Source of the DNA: G963422445 sp963422445
Lineage (GTDB): Bacteria > Pseudomonadota > Alphaproteobacteria > Thalassobaculales > Thalassobaculaceae
Length of the DNA stretch: 64,000 nucleotides
Direction of reading: 5' to 3'
Assembly (NCBI GenBank): GCA_963422445.2
Contig: OY729512.2
Span: forward strand, 3,720,001 to 3,784,000
How positions within the stretch are numbered: position 1 is the first letter of the stretch; each line of letters opens with the position of its first letter. The notes beneath the pieces are model-generated. The model did not search any database. It worked only from the letters and a program-made list of their open reading frames with translations, and had not been told where the DNA came from. Below, piece after piece: positions 53,799 through 62,311 of this stretch. The position numbers and the translations under genes were made by a program.

Positions 53799-55300
53799 TG
53801 GCGTATCGCCTGGGTGATCGGCCGCAGCAGGTCAATCACCGCATCAGCATGGAAAAACAGGATCAGGCAACCGAGAGCGGTCAGACAAGGCGGGATGACA
53901 CAAAGCAGCGGAGCCTCGGCAAGACCGAAACGCCCGCGCGGCGACGCGGCCGCGCCAACGGCGTTCGGGATTGGACCGGGCGAGGGCCGGAAGAATCCAC
54001 GGGCCACCACCGGCAAGAGATAGGCGACATTCAACAATGAACTCACCATGTAGACCACGACCACCGCGATAACGCCGGTGTCGGCCGCGGCGAGGGCCAG
54101 ATACCATTTGCTCCAGGTGCCGGCGAACGGCGGCAGACCAATGATGCTGAGGGCGCCAATACAGAATGCTCCAAACGTGAACGGCATCGCTCGGCCAAGC
54201 CCCTGCATGTCGCTGATTTCCGTCTTGTGGGTCGCGACATAGATCGCGCCTGCGCACATGAACAAGGTGATCTTGCCGAGCGCATGCGTTGCGATGTGCA
54301 AAGCGCCGCCGAGAATGCCGAGACTGCTGGCCAGCGCTGCGCCCAGAACGATGTATGAAAGCTGACTGACCGTCGAATAGGCGAGGCGGGCCTTGAGATT
54401 GTCCTTGCTTATAGCCACGAGCGACGCCGCGAGAAGGGTGAAGCCTGCGACCCAGACCAGCCAGTCGGAGGCGCCGGTATCGGCAAGCAGATCAATACCG
54501 AAAATATAGATCACGACCTTCAGCACCGTGAAGACGCCGGCCTTGACCACCGCAACGGCGTGAAGCAGGGCGCTGACTGGCGTCGGTGCAACCATCGCCG
54601 AGGGGAGCCAGCGATGAAACGGCATCAAGGCCGCCTTGCCGATTCCGAACATGTAGAGTGCCAGCAGAAACGGCAGCAGCAGCGGATCGACCTTGCCGGT
54701 CAGAATACCGCCGGGCGTGAAGTCAAGGGTTCCGGCCGCAAACCAGGTCCAGACGATCGCGACAAGTTGAAATCCGATCGACGTTCCGATCAACAGTCCG
54801 ATATAGACCCGGGCGCCAGCCCGGGCTTCGTCGTTCTCCTTGTGGGCGACCAGAGGGTAGGTTGAAAGAGTCAGAATTTCATAGAAAACGAACAGGGTGA
54901 ACATGTTGCCGGCAAAGGCAATGCCCATGGCGCTGCCGATCGCAATGGCAAAACAGATATAGAATCGAGTCTGTTTGTGTTCATTGTTCCCGCGCATGTA
55001 ACCGATCGAGTACAGCGAATTCACGATCCACAATGACGACGCGACACAGCCGAACAGCATGCCAAGCGGTTCGATCTCGAATCGCAGTGGCAGTCCTGGA
55101 ATGACCTCGATCAACGAGAGAACCGGCCGGCCGCCGGCTGCAACGGCTTGCAGCAGATCGAACACGACAAGGACCAGGGCGATGGCAGTCGCCAGCGTGG
55201 CTGTCTCGCGCAGATTAGGGTGTCGTCCGGATAATGCAATGGCCACGCCGCCAAACGACGGGATCAGCAAGGTGAGCGCGAGCGCGATCCCGGTACTCAT
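53795..55300 (-). CDS. Mrp/Mnh-type antiporter D-like subunit 2
   Basis: This 501-aa polytopic protein of the NuoL/M/N-MrpD family conserves the Glu in FVFYEILTLSTYPL, the Lys in MFGIGKAALMPFHRWLPSAM, and the central Lys in VVKAGVFTVLKVVIY. A helix-breaking AYSTVSQLSYIVLGAAL segment is typical. The start overlaps the stop of the previous gene by four bases (ATGA). It probably forms an antiporter-like channel next to subunit 1. Its sequence is clearly distinct from the other two D-type proteins, so this is old divergence and not recent duplication. Confidence 0.9.
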   Translation of the reverse strand: MSTGIALALTLLIPSFGGVAIALSGRHPNLRETATLATAIALVLVVFDLLQAVAAGGRPVLSLIEVIPGLPLRFEIEPLGMLFGCVASSLWIVNSLYSIGYMRGNNEHKQTRFYICFAIAIGSAMGIAFAGNMFTLFVFYEILTLSTYPLVAHKENDEARAGARVYIGLLIGTSIGFQLVAIVWTWFAAGTLDFTPGGILTGKVDPLLLPFLLALYMFGIGKAALMPFHRWLPSAMVAPTPVSALLHAVAVVKAGVFTVLKVVIYIFGIDLLADTGASDWLVWVAGFTLLAASLVAISKDNLKARLAYSTVSQLSYIVLGAALASSLGILGGALHIATHALGKITLFMCAGAIYVATHKTEISDMQGLGRAMPFTFGAFCIGALSIIGLPPFAGTWSKWYLALAAADTGVIAVVVVYMVSSLLNVAYLLPVVARGFFRPSPGPIPNAVGAAASPRGRFGLAEAPLLCVIPPCLTALGCLILFFHADAVIDLLRPITQAIRQ

Positions 55301-56793
55301 GATCCGGTTCCAAGGAAGGTTTCAGCAACGCGTCCGGCGACCGTGGTGGTCAGTTCGGCATCAATACCAAAATAGACATTTGCCAGCACCAGAGCCCAGA
55401 GCGGTACCAGCATGGCCGGTGGCGCTTCCGGGACCGGCCCATGCACATCACGAGGGTTTCCGAAATAGGCTGCCTCAATGATCTTCCAGACATAGATGAC
55501 CGCCAGCAGTGAGCTTGCCACGATCAATAACGCGACGGGCCACCAACCGCTCTCGATCGCCGCCAGAACAAGATACCATTTGCTGATGAAGCCGACGGTT
55601 CCCGGCACGCCAATCAGGCTGAGCCCGGCCCCGGCAATGGCCGCGAACGTCCATGGCATCCTGTGGCCAAGACCGCGAACTGCAGAAATCGACACCGTGC
55701 CGATCCGCAATGCGACGCAGCCGAGTGCCATGAACAGAGCCCCTTTCATCAGGGCGTGGTTAAACAGGTGCAGAACGGTCGCGGTCAGTCCGGATGCGTT
55801 CGCAAATGCAATTCCAAGAACCATGTAGCCGAGTTGCGCCACGCTCGAATAGGCGAGCATTCGTTTCAGATTGCTCTGATGAATGGCCGCGATCGAGCCG
55901 GCGAACATCGCGAGGATCGCGAGCGGAAGGAAAACGTAGGTGAAGGTGATGTCGACGAACCCGTAGGCGGGCCCGAAAACCGTATACAGGAACCGCAACA
56001 GCACATAGACAGAGACCTTGGTCGCGGTTGCCGCCAGAAAGACCGAGACGGCTGACGGTGCATAGGTATAGGCGTTGGGCAACCACGCATGCATCGGGAA
56101 CATCGCGAGCTTAAGACCCATCCCGGCAACGATGAAAGCAAACCCTGCATGAACCGCGCGATTGTCGGCGAAGATCGACAGCCGGTCTGCAAGGTCGGCG
56201 ATGTTGAGCGTTCCGGTGACCATGTACAGCAGTCCGACGCCGACCACGAAGAATGTCGCGCCGACGGTTCCCATAATCAGATAATTGTATGCGGCGGTCA
56301 GGGCGCGCCGGTCGAGGCCGGCGCCAGCTGCAACCAGCACATAGGTCGAGAGTGACGAAATCTCCAGGAACACGAATATGTTGAAAGCATCGCCGGTAAT
56401 CGTGACGCCGAGCAGACCGGTCAGACAGAGCAGATAGGCGGTGTAGAACAGGTTATGCCGGCGCGGGTCGACCTCGTGGGCGATGCTGGCACGGGCGTAG
56501 GGCAAGGCGATTGCACTGATGCCGGATACGATCATCAGTACAAAGACATTGATGACGTCAACGCGGTATTCGATGCCCCAGGGCGGTGGCCAGTTGCCGA
56601 GATGATACGAGATGTCTCCGACAGTCATGACCCGGTGCAACAGGAAGATTGCCGCCCCGAAACTGAACCAGCTTACCAGGAGCGTCAGTAGCCAGGGCAG
56701 ACGTCCGCCACGCAACAGAACGCAGACGGGCGCCGAAAGCAGAGGTACGGCAACCTGAAGAATTGCCATATGTTCGGAGAGCGCGTTCATCAC
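55297..56793 (-). CDS. mnhD: Na+/H+ antiporter subunit D (MnhD/MrpD)
   Basis: This 498-aa member is the closest of the three to canonical MrpD. It has FVFLEISSLSTYVLVAAG with the functional Glu (about residue 140), GLKLAMFPMHAWLPNAYTYAPSA with the Lys, LAYSSVAQLGYMVLG and HALMKGALFMALG. It directly follows the NuoK-like subunit C gene with a 4-base overlap. In Mrp complexes subunit D carries protons against Na+ or other cations driven by the membrane potential. All charged residues that matter are present, so the complex is likely functional. Confidence 0.93.
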   Translation of the reverse strand: MMNALSEHMAILQVAVPLLSAPVCVLLRGGRLPWLLTLLVSWFSFGAAIFLLHRVMTVGDISYHLGNWPPPWGIEYRVDVINVFVLMIVSGISAIALPYARASIAHEVDPRRHNLFYTAYLLCLTGLLGVTITGDAFNIFVFLEISSLSTYVLVAAGAGLDRRALTAAYNYLIMGTVGATFFVVGVGLLYMVTGTLNIADLADRLSIFADNRAVHAGFAFIVAGMGLKLAMFPMHAWLPNAYTYAPSAVSVFLAATATKVSVYVLLRFLYTVFGPAYGFVDITFTYVFLPLAILAMFAGSIAAIHQSNLKRMLAYSSVAQLGYMVLGIAFANASGLTATVLHLFNHALMKGALFMALGCVALRIGTVSISAVRGLGHRMPWTFAAIAGAGLSLIGVPGTVGFISKWYLVLAAIESGWWPVALLIVASSLLAVIYVWKIIEAAYFGNPRDVHGPVPEAPPAMLVPLWALVLANVYFGIDAELTTTVAGRVAETFLGTGS

Positions 56794-57191
56794 GGCGCTG
56801 CTTTTTCCGCAACAAGGTCGTCCTCGCGCCGTTCCGCAGCGAGTAACGCGTCTTCTTCGACCGTGCCGTACTGTTCACGGATCCGGACGACAAGCGCGAG
56901 GCCGAGCGCCGTCGTTGCAACACCGACGACAATGGCTGTCAGGATCAGGACATGCGGTAACGGATTGGAATACTGTTCCGACCGTCCGGTCAGGATCGGC
57001 GCGGTCCCGCCCTCGACCTTGCCGAGCGTGATGTAAAGCAGGAAGACAGAAGTCTGAAATACGTTCAGACCGACGATTTTCTTCACGAGGTTGCCGCGTG
57101 TAATCACGATGTAGAGGCCGATCATCAGCAGCAGAATGATGATCCAGTAGTTGTAGTGAGCCAGGACGGCGTCGCGGATGGCGCTGGACAT
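56790..57191 (-). CDS. mnhC: Na+/H+ antiporter subunit C (MnhC/MrpC, NuoK-like)
   Basis: This 133-aa NuoK-like protein has three transmembrane helices: NYWIIILLLMIGLYIVITRG, GLNVFQTSVFLLYITLGKV and VLILTAIVVGVATTALGLAL. The first is followed by NLVKKIVGLNVFQT, a strong MrpC signature. The C-terminal cytoplasmic tail is highly charged. It sits between subunit B (3 bases apart) and subunit D (4-base overlap). Confidence 0.92.
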   Translation of the reverse strand: MSSAIRDAVLAHYNYWIIILLLMIGLYIVITRGNLVKKIVGLNVFQTSVFLLYITLGKVEGGTAPILTGRSEQYSNPLPHVLILTAIVVGVATTALGLALVVRIREQYGTVEEDALLAAERREDDLVAEKAAP

Positions 57192-57194
57192 GAT

Positions 57195-57632
57195 CTACCA
57201 GTCCTCCTCGTCCACATCCCGGGTACGCCCGGCATAGGCATAAAAAACGCTGACCATGACAGCTGCGACGGTTGTTCCGACCCCGAACTCGATGATCAGT
57301 ATGCCGTAATGCTGGCCGTGTTGCGGATCATGCGCGAGCACATCGTAATCAAGGAAATTCCCGCCGAGCAGCAAACCGGCAAAGCCGGTCAGTGTGTAAA
57401 GCAGTAATCCGGCTGGAACCAATAGTCTGAGTGCTTTTTCCGGCAGCACTTTACGGGCGTGTTCGACACCGAAGACCAGAGCGTAAAGAATGAAGGCTGC
57501 GGCGAAGATCACGCCAGCCTGGAAGCCGCCGCCGGGGCCGAAATCACCATGGAACTGGACATAGAGTGCAAACAGGAGAATGAACGGAATCAGTGTCTTG
57601 GAGACGACGCGAAGGACGAGATGATGTCTCAT
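57195..57632 (-). CDS. mnhB: Na+/H+ antiporter subunit B (MnhB/MrpB)
   Basis: This 145-aa membrane protein of the MnhB family has four hydrophobic segments, with the hallmark FALYVQFHGDFGPGGGFQAGVIFAAAFIL (about residues 20-48), GLLLYTLTGFAGLLLGG and GILIIEFGVGTTVAAVMVSVFYAY. In Mrp complexes MrpB packs against the C-terminal part of MrpA. Its start overlaps the stop of the preceding gene by four bases (ATGA). Confidence 0.93.
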   Translation of the reverse strand: MRHHLVLRVVSKTLIPFILLFALYVQFHGDFGPGGGFQAGVIFAAAFILYALVFGVEHARKVLPEKALRLLVPAGLLLYTLTGFAGLLLGGNFLDYDVLAHDPQHGQHYGILIIEFGVGTTVAAVMVSVFYAYAGRTRDVDEEDW

Positions 57633-58216
57633 TTGCGGTCCTCCCCTTCACGGTCAGGGACATTCACGATCTCGTCCTCATCTTCACGACGCCGGCCCAG
57701 CAGAAACAGCACTCCAATTCCTGCGGTGAAGATCACTGCCACTTCGCCGAGCGTGTCGTAGCCGCGATAGCTGGCCAGAATTACGGTTACGATGTTCGGC
57801 ATCGCAATGTCGTTCTTCGCGCCTTCGATATAAAGCGGCACCACATGCTGAAGGCCCGGCGCTTCGGGATCACCAAACGCCGGCATGTCCGCGGTTGCAT
57901 AAATCAGGGCTGCTCCGGCCATGATGACAACAAGCAAGGCGCCCGGGTTGATACGCGGCGCGACCTGTTCCCGACGCTGGGTGAGCGCTAGGGTTCCAAG
58001 CATCAGGACAGTCGAAATTCCGGCGCCGACGGCAGCCTCCGTAAAGGCAACATCAACCGCATCAAGAGCGACAAGGAGGCCCGCTGATAGCAGACTGAAG
58101 CCACCGGTTAACACGGCGACAGCAAAGAGATGGCGTAGAAGCAGAATGGTGATCGCTGTACCGCACAGCAGGGTCAGTAACGCAAAATTGACAACAGTGA
58201 CCAGATCAGCGCTCAT
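57629..58216 (-). CDS. DUF4040/MbhD-MbhE-like subunit (split MrpA C-terminus)
   Basis: This 195-aa membrane protein corresponds to the C-terminal section of MrpA, present here as a separate gene as in archaeal Mbh complexes. The first half (AVAVLTGGFSLLSAGLLVALDAVDVAFTEAAVGAGISTVL) is the DUF4040/MbhD domain. The second (VILASYRGYDTLGEVAVIFTAGIGVLFLL) is MbhE-like, with the conserved DTLGE. No large MrpA N-terminal subunit is in the operon. One of the additional D-type proteins probably replaces it. It overlaps subunit G by four bases. Confidence 0.88.
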   Translation of the reverse strand: MSADLVTVVNFALLTLLCGTAITILLLRHLFAVAVLTGGFSLLSAGLLVALDAVDVAFTEAAVGAGISTVLMLGTLALTQRREQVAPRINPGALLVVIMAGAALIYATADMPAFGDPEAPGLQHVVPLYIEGAKNDIAMPNIVTVILASYRGYDTLGEVAVIFTAGIGVLFLLGRRREDEDEIVNVPDREGEDRK

Positions 58217-58554
58217 CGTTCATGTTTCCGATAGTCGCGATCATCATCGGGCACCATGACCGGTCGCAGTCCCATGACCCGGGCGGCGTTCGCGACTGCA
58301 TGGGTCGCGGTTGGACTGCTGAGGAAAATGAATAGCGAGATCAGGATCAGTTTGACGGTGACGAGGGAGAATCCGGCCTGAATCATCATGCCGATCAGGA
58401 GTAATTCGGCACCCAGTGTATCCGTTATGCCCGCGGCATGAAGGCGCGTGTAGAAATCCGGCAGGCGCAACAGGCCGAGCGTGCCGGTCAGGACGAGAAA
58501 GCTTCCGACGGCAAGTAGTGTGCCCGAGATGATAGCGAGGATCAGTTCCATCAT
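58213..58554 (-). CDS. mnhG: Na+/H+ antiporter subunit G (MnhG/MrpG)
   Basis: This 113-aa protein has three transmembrane helices. The MnhG signature LLRLPDFYTRLHAAGITDTLG follows the first (about residues 28-48), and LFIFLSSPTATHAVANAA is in the third. The C-terminal tail is polar. It overlaps subunit F by four bases. Confidence 0.93.
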   Translation of the reverse strand: MMELILAIISGTLLAVGSFLVLTGTLGLLRLPDFYTRLHAAGITDTLGAELLLIGMMIQAGFSLVTVKLILISLFIFLSSPTATHAVANAARVMGLRPVMVPDDDRDYRKHER

Positions 58555-58841
58555 TCTCGCTCCTTCCGGACCATCTCGTCCGTCGACAGGCCGAGATTGC
58601 GATATCGGAAGAACTTGAGTACGGCGATTGTGCCGATGAAGTTGACCAGAGCGTAAAGCAACGCGATGTCGAGAAAATCCGGACGCCCGGTCAGAAAGCC
58701 GAGGACCGAGATCAACAACACTGTTTTGGTTCCGAAGCTGTTCACCGCGAGCACCCGGTCGAAGAGGGTCGGACCGGCGAAGGCTCGCATCAGAGCAAGC
58801 AGTATGGCGACCAGCAATGCGATCAATGTAGCGGCGAACAT
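58551..58841 (-). CDS. mnhF: Na+/H+ antiporter subunit F (MnhF/MrpF)
   Basis: This 96-aa protein has three helices. FAGPTLFDRVLAVNSFGTKTVLLISVLG is the family hallmark, with the conserved Asp in the FDRV motif. The third helix IALLYALVNFIGTIAVLKFF completes the fold. It is three bases after subunit E and overlaps subunit G. Confidence 0.93.
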   Translation of the reverse strand: MFAATLIALLVAILLALMRAFAGPTLFDRVLAVNSFGTKTVLLISVLGFLTGRPDFLDIALLYALVNFIGTIAVLKFFRYRNLGLSTDEMVRKERE

Positions 58842-58844
58842 CCG

Positions 58845-59318
58845 TTACCGCTCCTCGAGCGCCGTGACGCGCCCGTCCATATCCCCGGTGAGCACACCGT
58901 CGGCAAGATCCTGGGTCAGAGCATGGACCAGGATTTCATCACCCTCGATATCCACCGAAACCGTCCCCGGTGTCAGGGTTATGGAGTTTGCGAAGATGAC
59001 GATCCCGAGATCGCTTTTCTGGGTTGTCTTGACCCAGATCATCCGTGGTGAAAGGTTCATCCGTGGCGACAGAATGATTTTGGCGACATCGATATTGGCC
59101 CTGAAGATTTCCTTCGCCAGCCAGCCCCAATAGATGAAAATCCGCTGTTTCAGATGAATCGGGAAGGTCTCATGGTCGTAAAGGTCCATGCGATGCGCAA
59201 TATAGAGAACCAGCACGACCGAGGCGCCGCCGAGAGTCAGCAGCAGAGGCGTGTAAATACCTGACATGACAAGCCAGAAGGCAATCAGGCTTCCACCGAG
59301 CCCGAGGATATGAACCAT
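58845..59318 (-). CDS. mnhE: Na+/H+ antiporter subunit E (MnhE/MrpE)
   Basis: This 157-aa protein has two N-terminal transmembrane helices (LGGSLIAFWLVMSGIYTPLLL, LGGASVVLVLYIAHR) and a cytoplasmic domain. The domain includes WLAKEIFRANIDVAKIILSP and NSITLTPGTVSVDIEGDEILVHAL, both typical of MrpE. ATG 59318 (MVHILGLGG) is chosen since GGGAG lies about ten bases upstream; the frame stays open to 59429 but the extra residues do not look like family sequence. It heads a ten-gene operon running to 51818. A divergent gene starts at 59482, so the promoter must lie in the 163 bases between. Confidence 0.9.
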   Translation of the reverse strand: MVHILGLGGSLIAFWLVMSGIYTPLLLTLGGASVVLVLYIAHRMDLYDHETFPIHLKQRIFIYWGWLAKEIFRANIDVAKIILSPRMNLSPRMIWVKTTQKSDLGIVIFANSITLTPGTVSVDIEGDEILVHALTQDLADGVLTGDMDGRVTALEER

Positions 59319-59481
59319 CGCGTTCGTACTCCCGGTATGCGAAACTGCGGCACGACAAGATTCCCACCGGATCTCCAATCCCGTACTGCGCAGCGGTGAT
59401 TTAATGCCATATTCCTTTTGCCGCGCCAAGATGTCCGTCAGACAGGTGGCGCTTTAGCAAGACTCTGGAAGGAAATCTGCG

Positions 59482-60405
59482 ATGACATGGTTTACCAATG
59501 CCGACGCCGATACGGCGCCGGGGGACCGTCTGGAGGCGTTGTGGCAGCGTGACGGCGCGCTCGGCGTGCCCGGGGCCCATAACGCATTGGCCGGGTTGCT
59601 GGCCAGGGCGGCCGGCTTCGAAGCGCTGTACCTATCCGGCGGTGCTCTGTCGGCCAGCCTCGGTTTGCCCGACCTTGGAATGATGACAGCTGAAGAACTG
59701 ATGCTGTCGACCCGCTCGATCACCCGTTCGACCGGCTTGCCGTTGATCGTCGATGGCGATACCGGCTATGGCGAAGCGCTGAACGTGATGCGGCTGGTGC
59801 AGGATCTCGAGGCGGCCGGGGCAGCGGCGGTCCAGCTTGAGGACCAGATCCTGCCGAAGAAATGCGGTCATCTCTCGGACAAGCTGTTGAACGACCCGGA
59901 CGCGATGGCCGCCAAGATTGCAGCGGCGCGGCAGGTCCGGCGTCATTTGCGGATCATCGCCCGTACCGACGCGTTCGCTACCGAAGGCATGGCTGGCGCA
60001 GTCACGCGGGCTCGGCTCTATGTCGAAGCCGGAGCGGACGTGATTTTCCCGGAGGCCCTGACCACAACCGAAGAGATGCGTGCCTTCAACCGGGCGGTCG
60101 ACGTGCCGACCCTCGCCAACATGACGGAATTCGGCCGGACGCCCTATCTGAGCAAGTCGGAATTTGCCGATCTCGGGTTCGATATCGTGATCTGGCCGGT
60201 CACGTCGCTCCGTTGCGAAGCCGAGTCGATGCGGACCCTGTATGAGCACCTCGCCGAACATGGCGGACAGGGCGCTTGTCTTGACCGTCTCATGACCCGG
60301 AAAGACATCTACACTGCGATCTGCTATCATGCTTACGAGGCCCTCGACTGCTCGATCGCGCAAAGTGTCGTGCCGGATGACCGCGTGAAACCCGACGCTA
60401 GATGA
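59482..60405 (+). CDS. Isocitrate lyase/PEP mutase family enzyme
   Basis: This 307-aa enzyme belongs to the PEP mutase/isocitrate lyase superfamily (for example 2-methylisocitrate lyase PrpB, or oxaloacetate decarboxylases). Mg-binding is seen in LPLIVDGDTGYGEAL, and the catalytic loop is LPKKCGHLSDK, with the Cys of lyases (about residue 130). LYLSGGALSASLG and LRIIARTDAFATEG follow the family. Lyases of the PrpB type normally have KRCGH, so KKCGH leaves the reaction open; C-C bond cleavage of a 2-carboxy-3-hydroxy acid is most likely. It is divergent from the mnh operon and 140 bases before a luciferase-like gene. Confidence 0.88.
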   Translation: MTWFTNADADTAPGDRLEALWQRDGALGVPGAHNALAGLLARAAGFEALYLSGGALSASLGLPDLGMMTAEELMLSTRSITRSTGLPLIVDGDTGYGEALNVMRLVQDLEAAGAAAVQLEDQILPKKCGHLSDKLLNDPDAMAAKIAAARQVRRHLRIIARTDAFATEGMAGAVTRARLYVEAGADVIFPEALTTTEEMRAFNRAVDVPTLANMTEFGRTPYLSKSEFADLGFDIVIWPVTSLRCEAESMRTLYEHLAEHGGQGACLDRLMTRKDIYTAICYHAYEALDCSIAQSVVPDDRVKPDAR

Positions 60406-60545
60406 AAGCGGCAATCCGATGACCGCTTGTGATTCCGGCACGTGATCATATAGCCGTTGTTGCGGGGCGGGCCTGATTGCGGGGGTGCAATGGCCGGGTC
60501 GTACAGGCATGTTGACCACGTTGATTGTTATCAAGGGGAGACGTC

Positions 60546-61853
60546 ATGAAGTTCGGGCTGTTCTATGAGTTGCCGGTTCCGAAACCTTGGGACGAGGACA
60601 CCGAGGCCCGCCTGTTTCACGAGGCGCTTGACCAGATCGAGCTGGCCGATCGGCTTGGAATCGATTTTGCCTGGGAGGTCGAGCACCATTTTCTGGAGGA
60701 GTATTCGCATTCCGGGGCGCCGGAAGTGTTCCTCGCTGCAGCATCGCAACGGACCAGAAATATTCGCCTCGGCCACGGGATCACATTGACTCCTCCGGGT
60801 TACAATCACCCGGCACGCCTTGTTGAGCGAATCGCGACACTCGACATTGTCAGCCGCGGCCGGGTCGACTGGGGAACCGGCGAGTCAGCAACCCTTATCG
60901 AAATGGAGGGCTTCAACGTCGCGAAGGACGAAAAGACCGCGATGTGGCGAGAAGGCACGGAACAGGCTGCCAACATGCTTGCCATGACCCCGTATCCGGG
61001 CTTCAATGGGCAATACTTCTCCATGCCGTGCCGGAATATCGTACCGAAGCCGATCCAAAAACCGCATCCGCCGATGTGGATGGGATGTTCGCGGCGCGAG
61101 AGCATTCTGCGGGCCGCGCGTGCAGGAGTTGGCGCCCTGGTGTTCGGTTTCGTCGAGCCGGGACAGGCTGCCGTCTGGGTGAAGGAGTATTACGATATCA
61201 TCAAGTCCGACGAATGCGTGCCGATCGGCCATTCGGTCAATCCCAATATCGCCGCTGTAACCGCGCTTTCGGTGCATCCGGACGAGGACGAGGCAATCCG
61301 GCGCGGTCTCGACGGCTTCCGGTTCTTCGGTTACTCGCTGGCGCATTACACGAATTTCGGCGAACACAAGCCCGGCCGGACCGATATCTGGTCACGCTTC
61401 GAGCCGATACGTGACAGTATGCCGGACAATGCCGGACGCGGCGGAATCGGTACGCCCGACCAGGTTCGCACACATCTCGAAGCCTATGCCGAGGTCGGGA
61501 TGGATCAGATGATTTTCGTTCAGCAGCACGGCAAGAACCGGCACGAGCATATCTGTGAGACCCTGAAGTTGTTCGCGGCCGAGATCCAGCCTGCCTTCAA
61601 GGAACGGGAGTCGTCCCGAGAAGCCAGGAAACAGACCGAACTCGCGCCCTATCTCGAAGCGGCGCTGGCACGGAAACCGCGCATGGCGATGTTGGCGGAT
61701 GACGACATTCCTGTCGTCAAGTCGGCCGGCCGGCGTCTTGAGGAAGCCGGGACCGACTACAACAAGAGCGGCGGCGCCTATTCCGATCCGACGCGTGGCG
61801 GCGGCATTCCGTTGCCGCGCCAGGAGCCGGGTGTCGAGGCGGCGGACGACTGA
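60546..61853 (+). CDS. LLM-class flavin-dependent oxidoreductase
   Basis: This 435-aa bacterial-luciferase-like monooxygenase is expected to use reduced FMN. The N-terminal strand is MKFGLFYELPVPKPWDE. The family core has FAWEVEHHFLEEYSHSGAPEVFLAAASQRT, IRLGHGITLTPPGYNHPARLVERIATLDIVSRGRVDWG, and the barrel end GTPDQVRTHLEAYAEVGMDQMIF. The C-terminal 80 residues, rich in charged amino acids, go beyond typical family length. ATG 60546 has AAGGGGAG upstream. The natural substrate is unknown. It may work with the preceding lyase, as both are co-directional, but the gap of 140 bases makes this uncertain. Confidence 0.9.
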   Translation: MKFGLFYELPVPKPWDEDTEARLFHEALDQIELADRLGIDFAWEVEHHFLEEYSHSGAPEVFLAAASQRTRNIRLGHGITLTPPGYNHPARLVERIATLDIVSRGRVDWGTGESATLIEMEGFNVAKDEKTAMWREGTEQAANMLAMTPYPGFNGQYFSMPCRNIVPKPIQKPHPPMWMGCSRRESILRAARAGVGALVFGFVEPGQAAVWVKEYYDIIKSDECVPIGHSVNPNIAAVTALSVHPDEDEAIRRGLDGFRFFGYSLAHYTNFGEHKPGRTDIWSRFEPIRDSMPDNAGRGGIGTPDQVRTHLEAYAEVGMDQMIFVQQHGKNRHEHICETLKLFAAEIQPAFKERESSREARKQTELAPYLEAALARKPRMAMLADDDIPVVKSAGRRLEEAGTDYNKSGGAYSDPTRGGGIPLPRQEPGVEAADD

Positions 61854-62311
61854 TCGGTAACGGCAGGCCCCGCCGCTCCATTGGCGATGGGGCCTGCGCT
61901 GGCCGCTGTAGGCGCCGGTCTGCGGCCGTTTGCCGGACTTGGACAACTTACAACACCGGGATTGGCGTCTCGATGTCCCGGGGTGATGCTACCGGCGAAA
62001 ACGATTCCGTATCGCAGGTGTGTGGCAGGACATGACGGGGCCGGACAAGTCCGTGGGTTTGCCGACCGGCGTCAAGCAGACGCCTCGTGGCGCGTCCATT
62101 GCGGCAATTCATAAGGCAGGGGAGGGATGTCTGCGGTCTGCAATGACGGGATGACAGTGGCTCCGGTCAATATTCTGACCGATCGTGGCAATATCTGCTG
62201 TTCCATGACACGGAATCATGGTTCGCAGGTTCTTCCGGGAACAGCCGCACCGAATTCGTCGCAGGCCTCACGGTGCCGCCGCAGCGGTCCCCGGAGTCGC
62301 CGACCTTCCGG
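61854..62311. other. Intergenic stretch between convergent genes
   Basis: No coding region or RNA gene was recognised. GC content drops toward 62200. A terminator for either gene is likely but no clear hairpin with a T run was seen. Confidence 0.45.

Noticed and set aside
51818..59318. Respiratory complex I (nuo) operon
   Set aside because: There are NuoL/M/N- and NuoK-like proteins, but subunits E, F, G and B are Mnh-type and no quinone-, flavin- or iron-sulphur-binding Nuo subunit is present.
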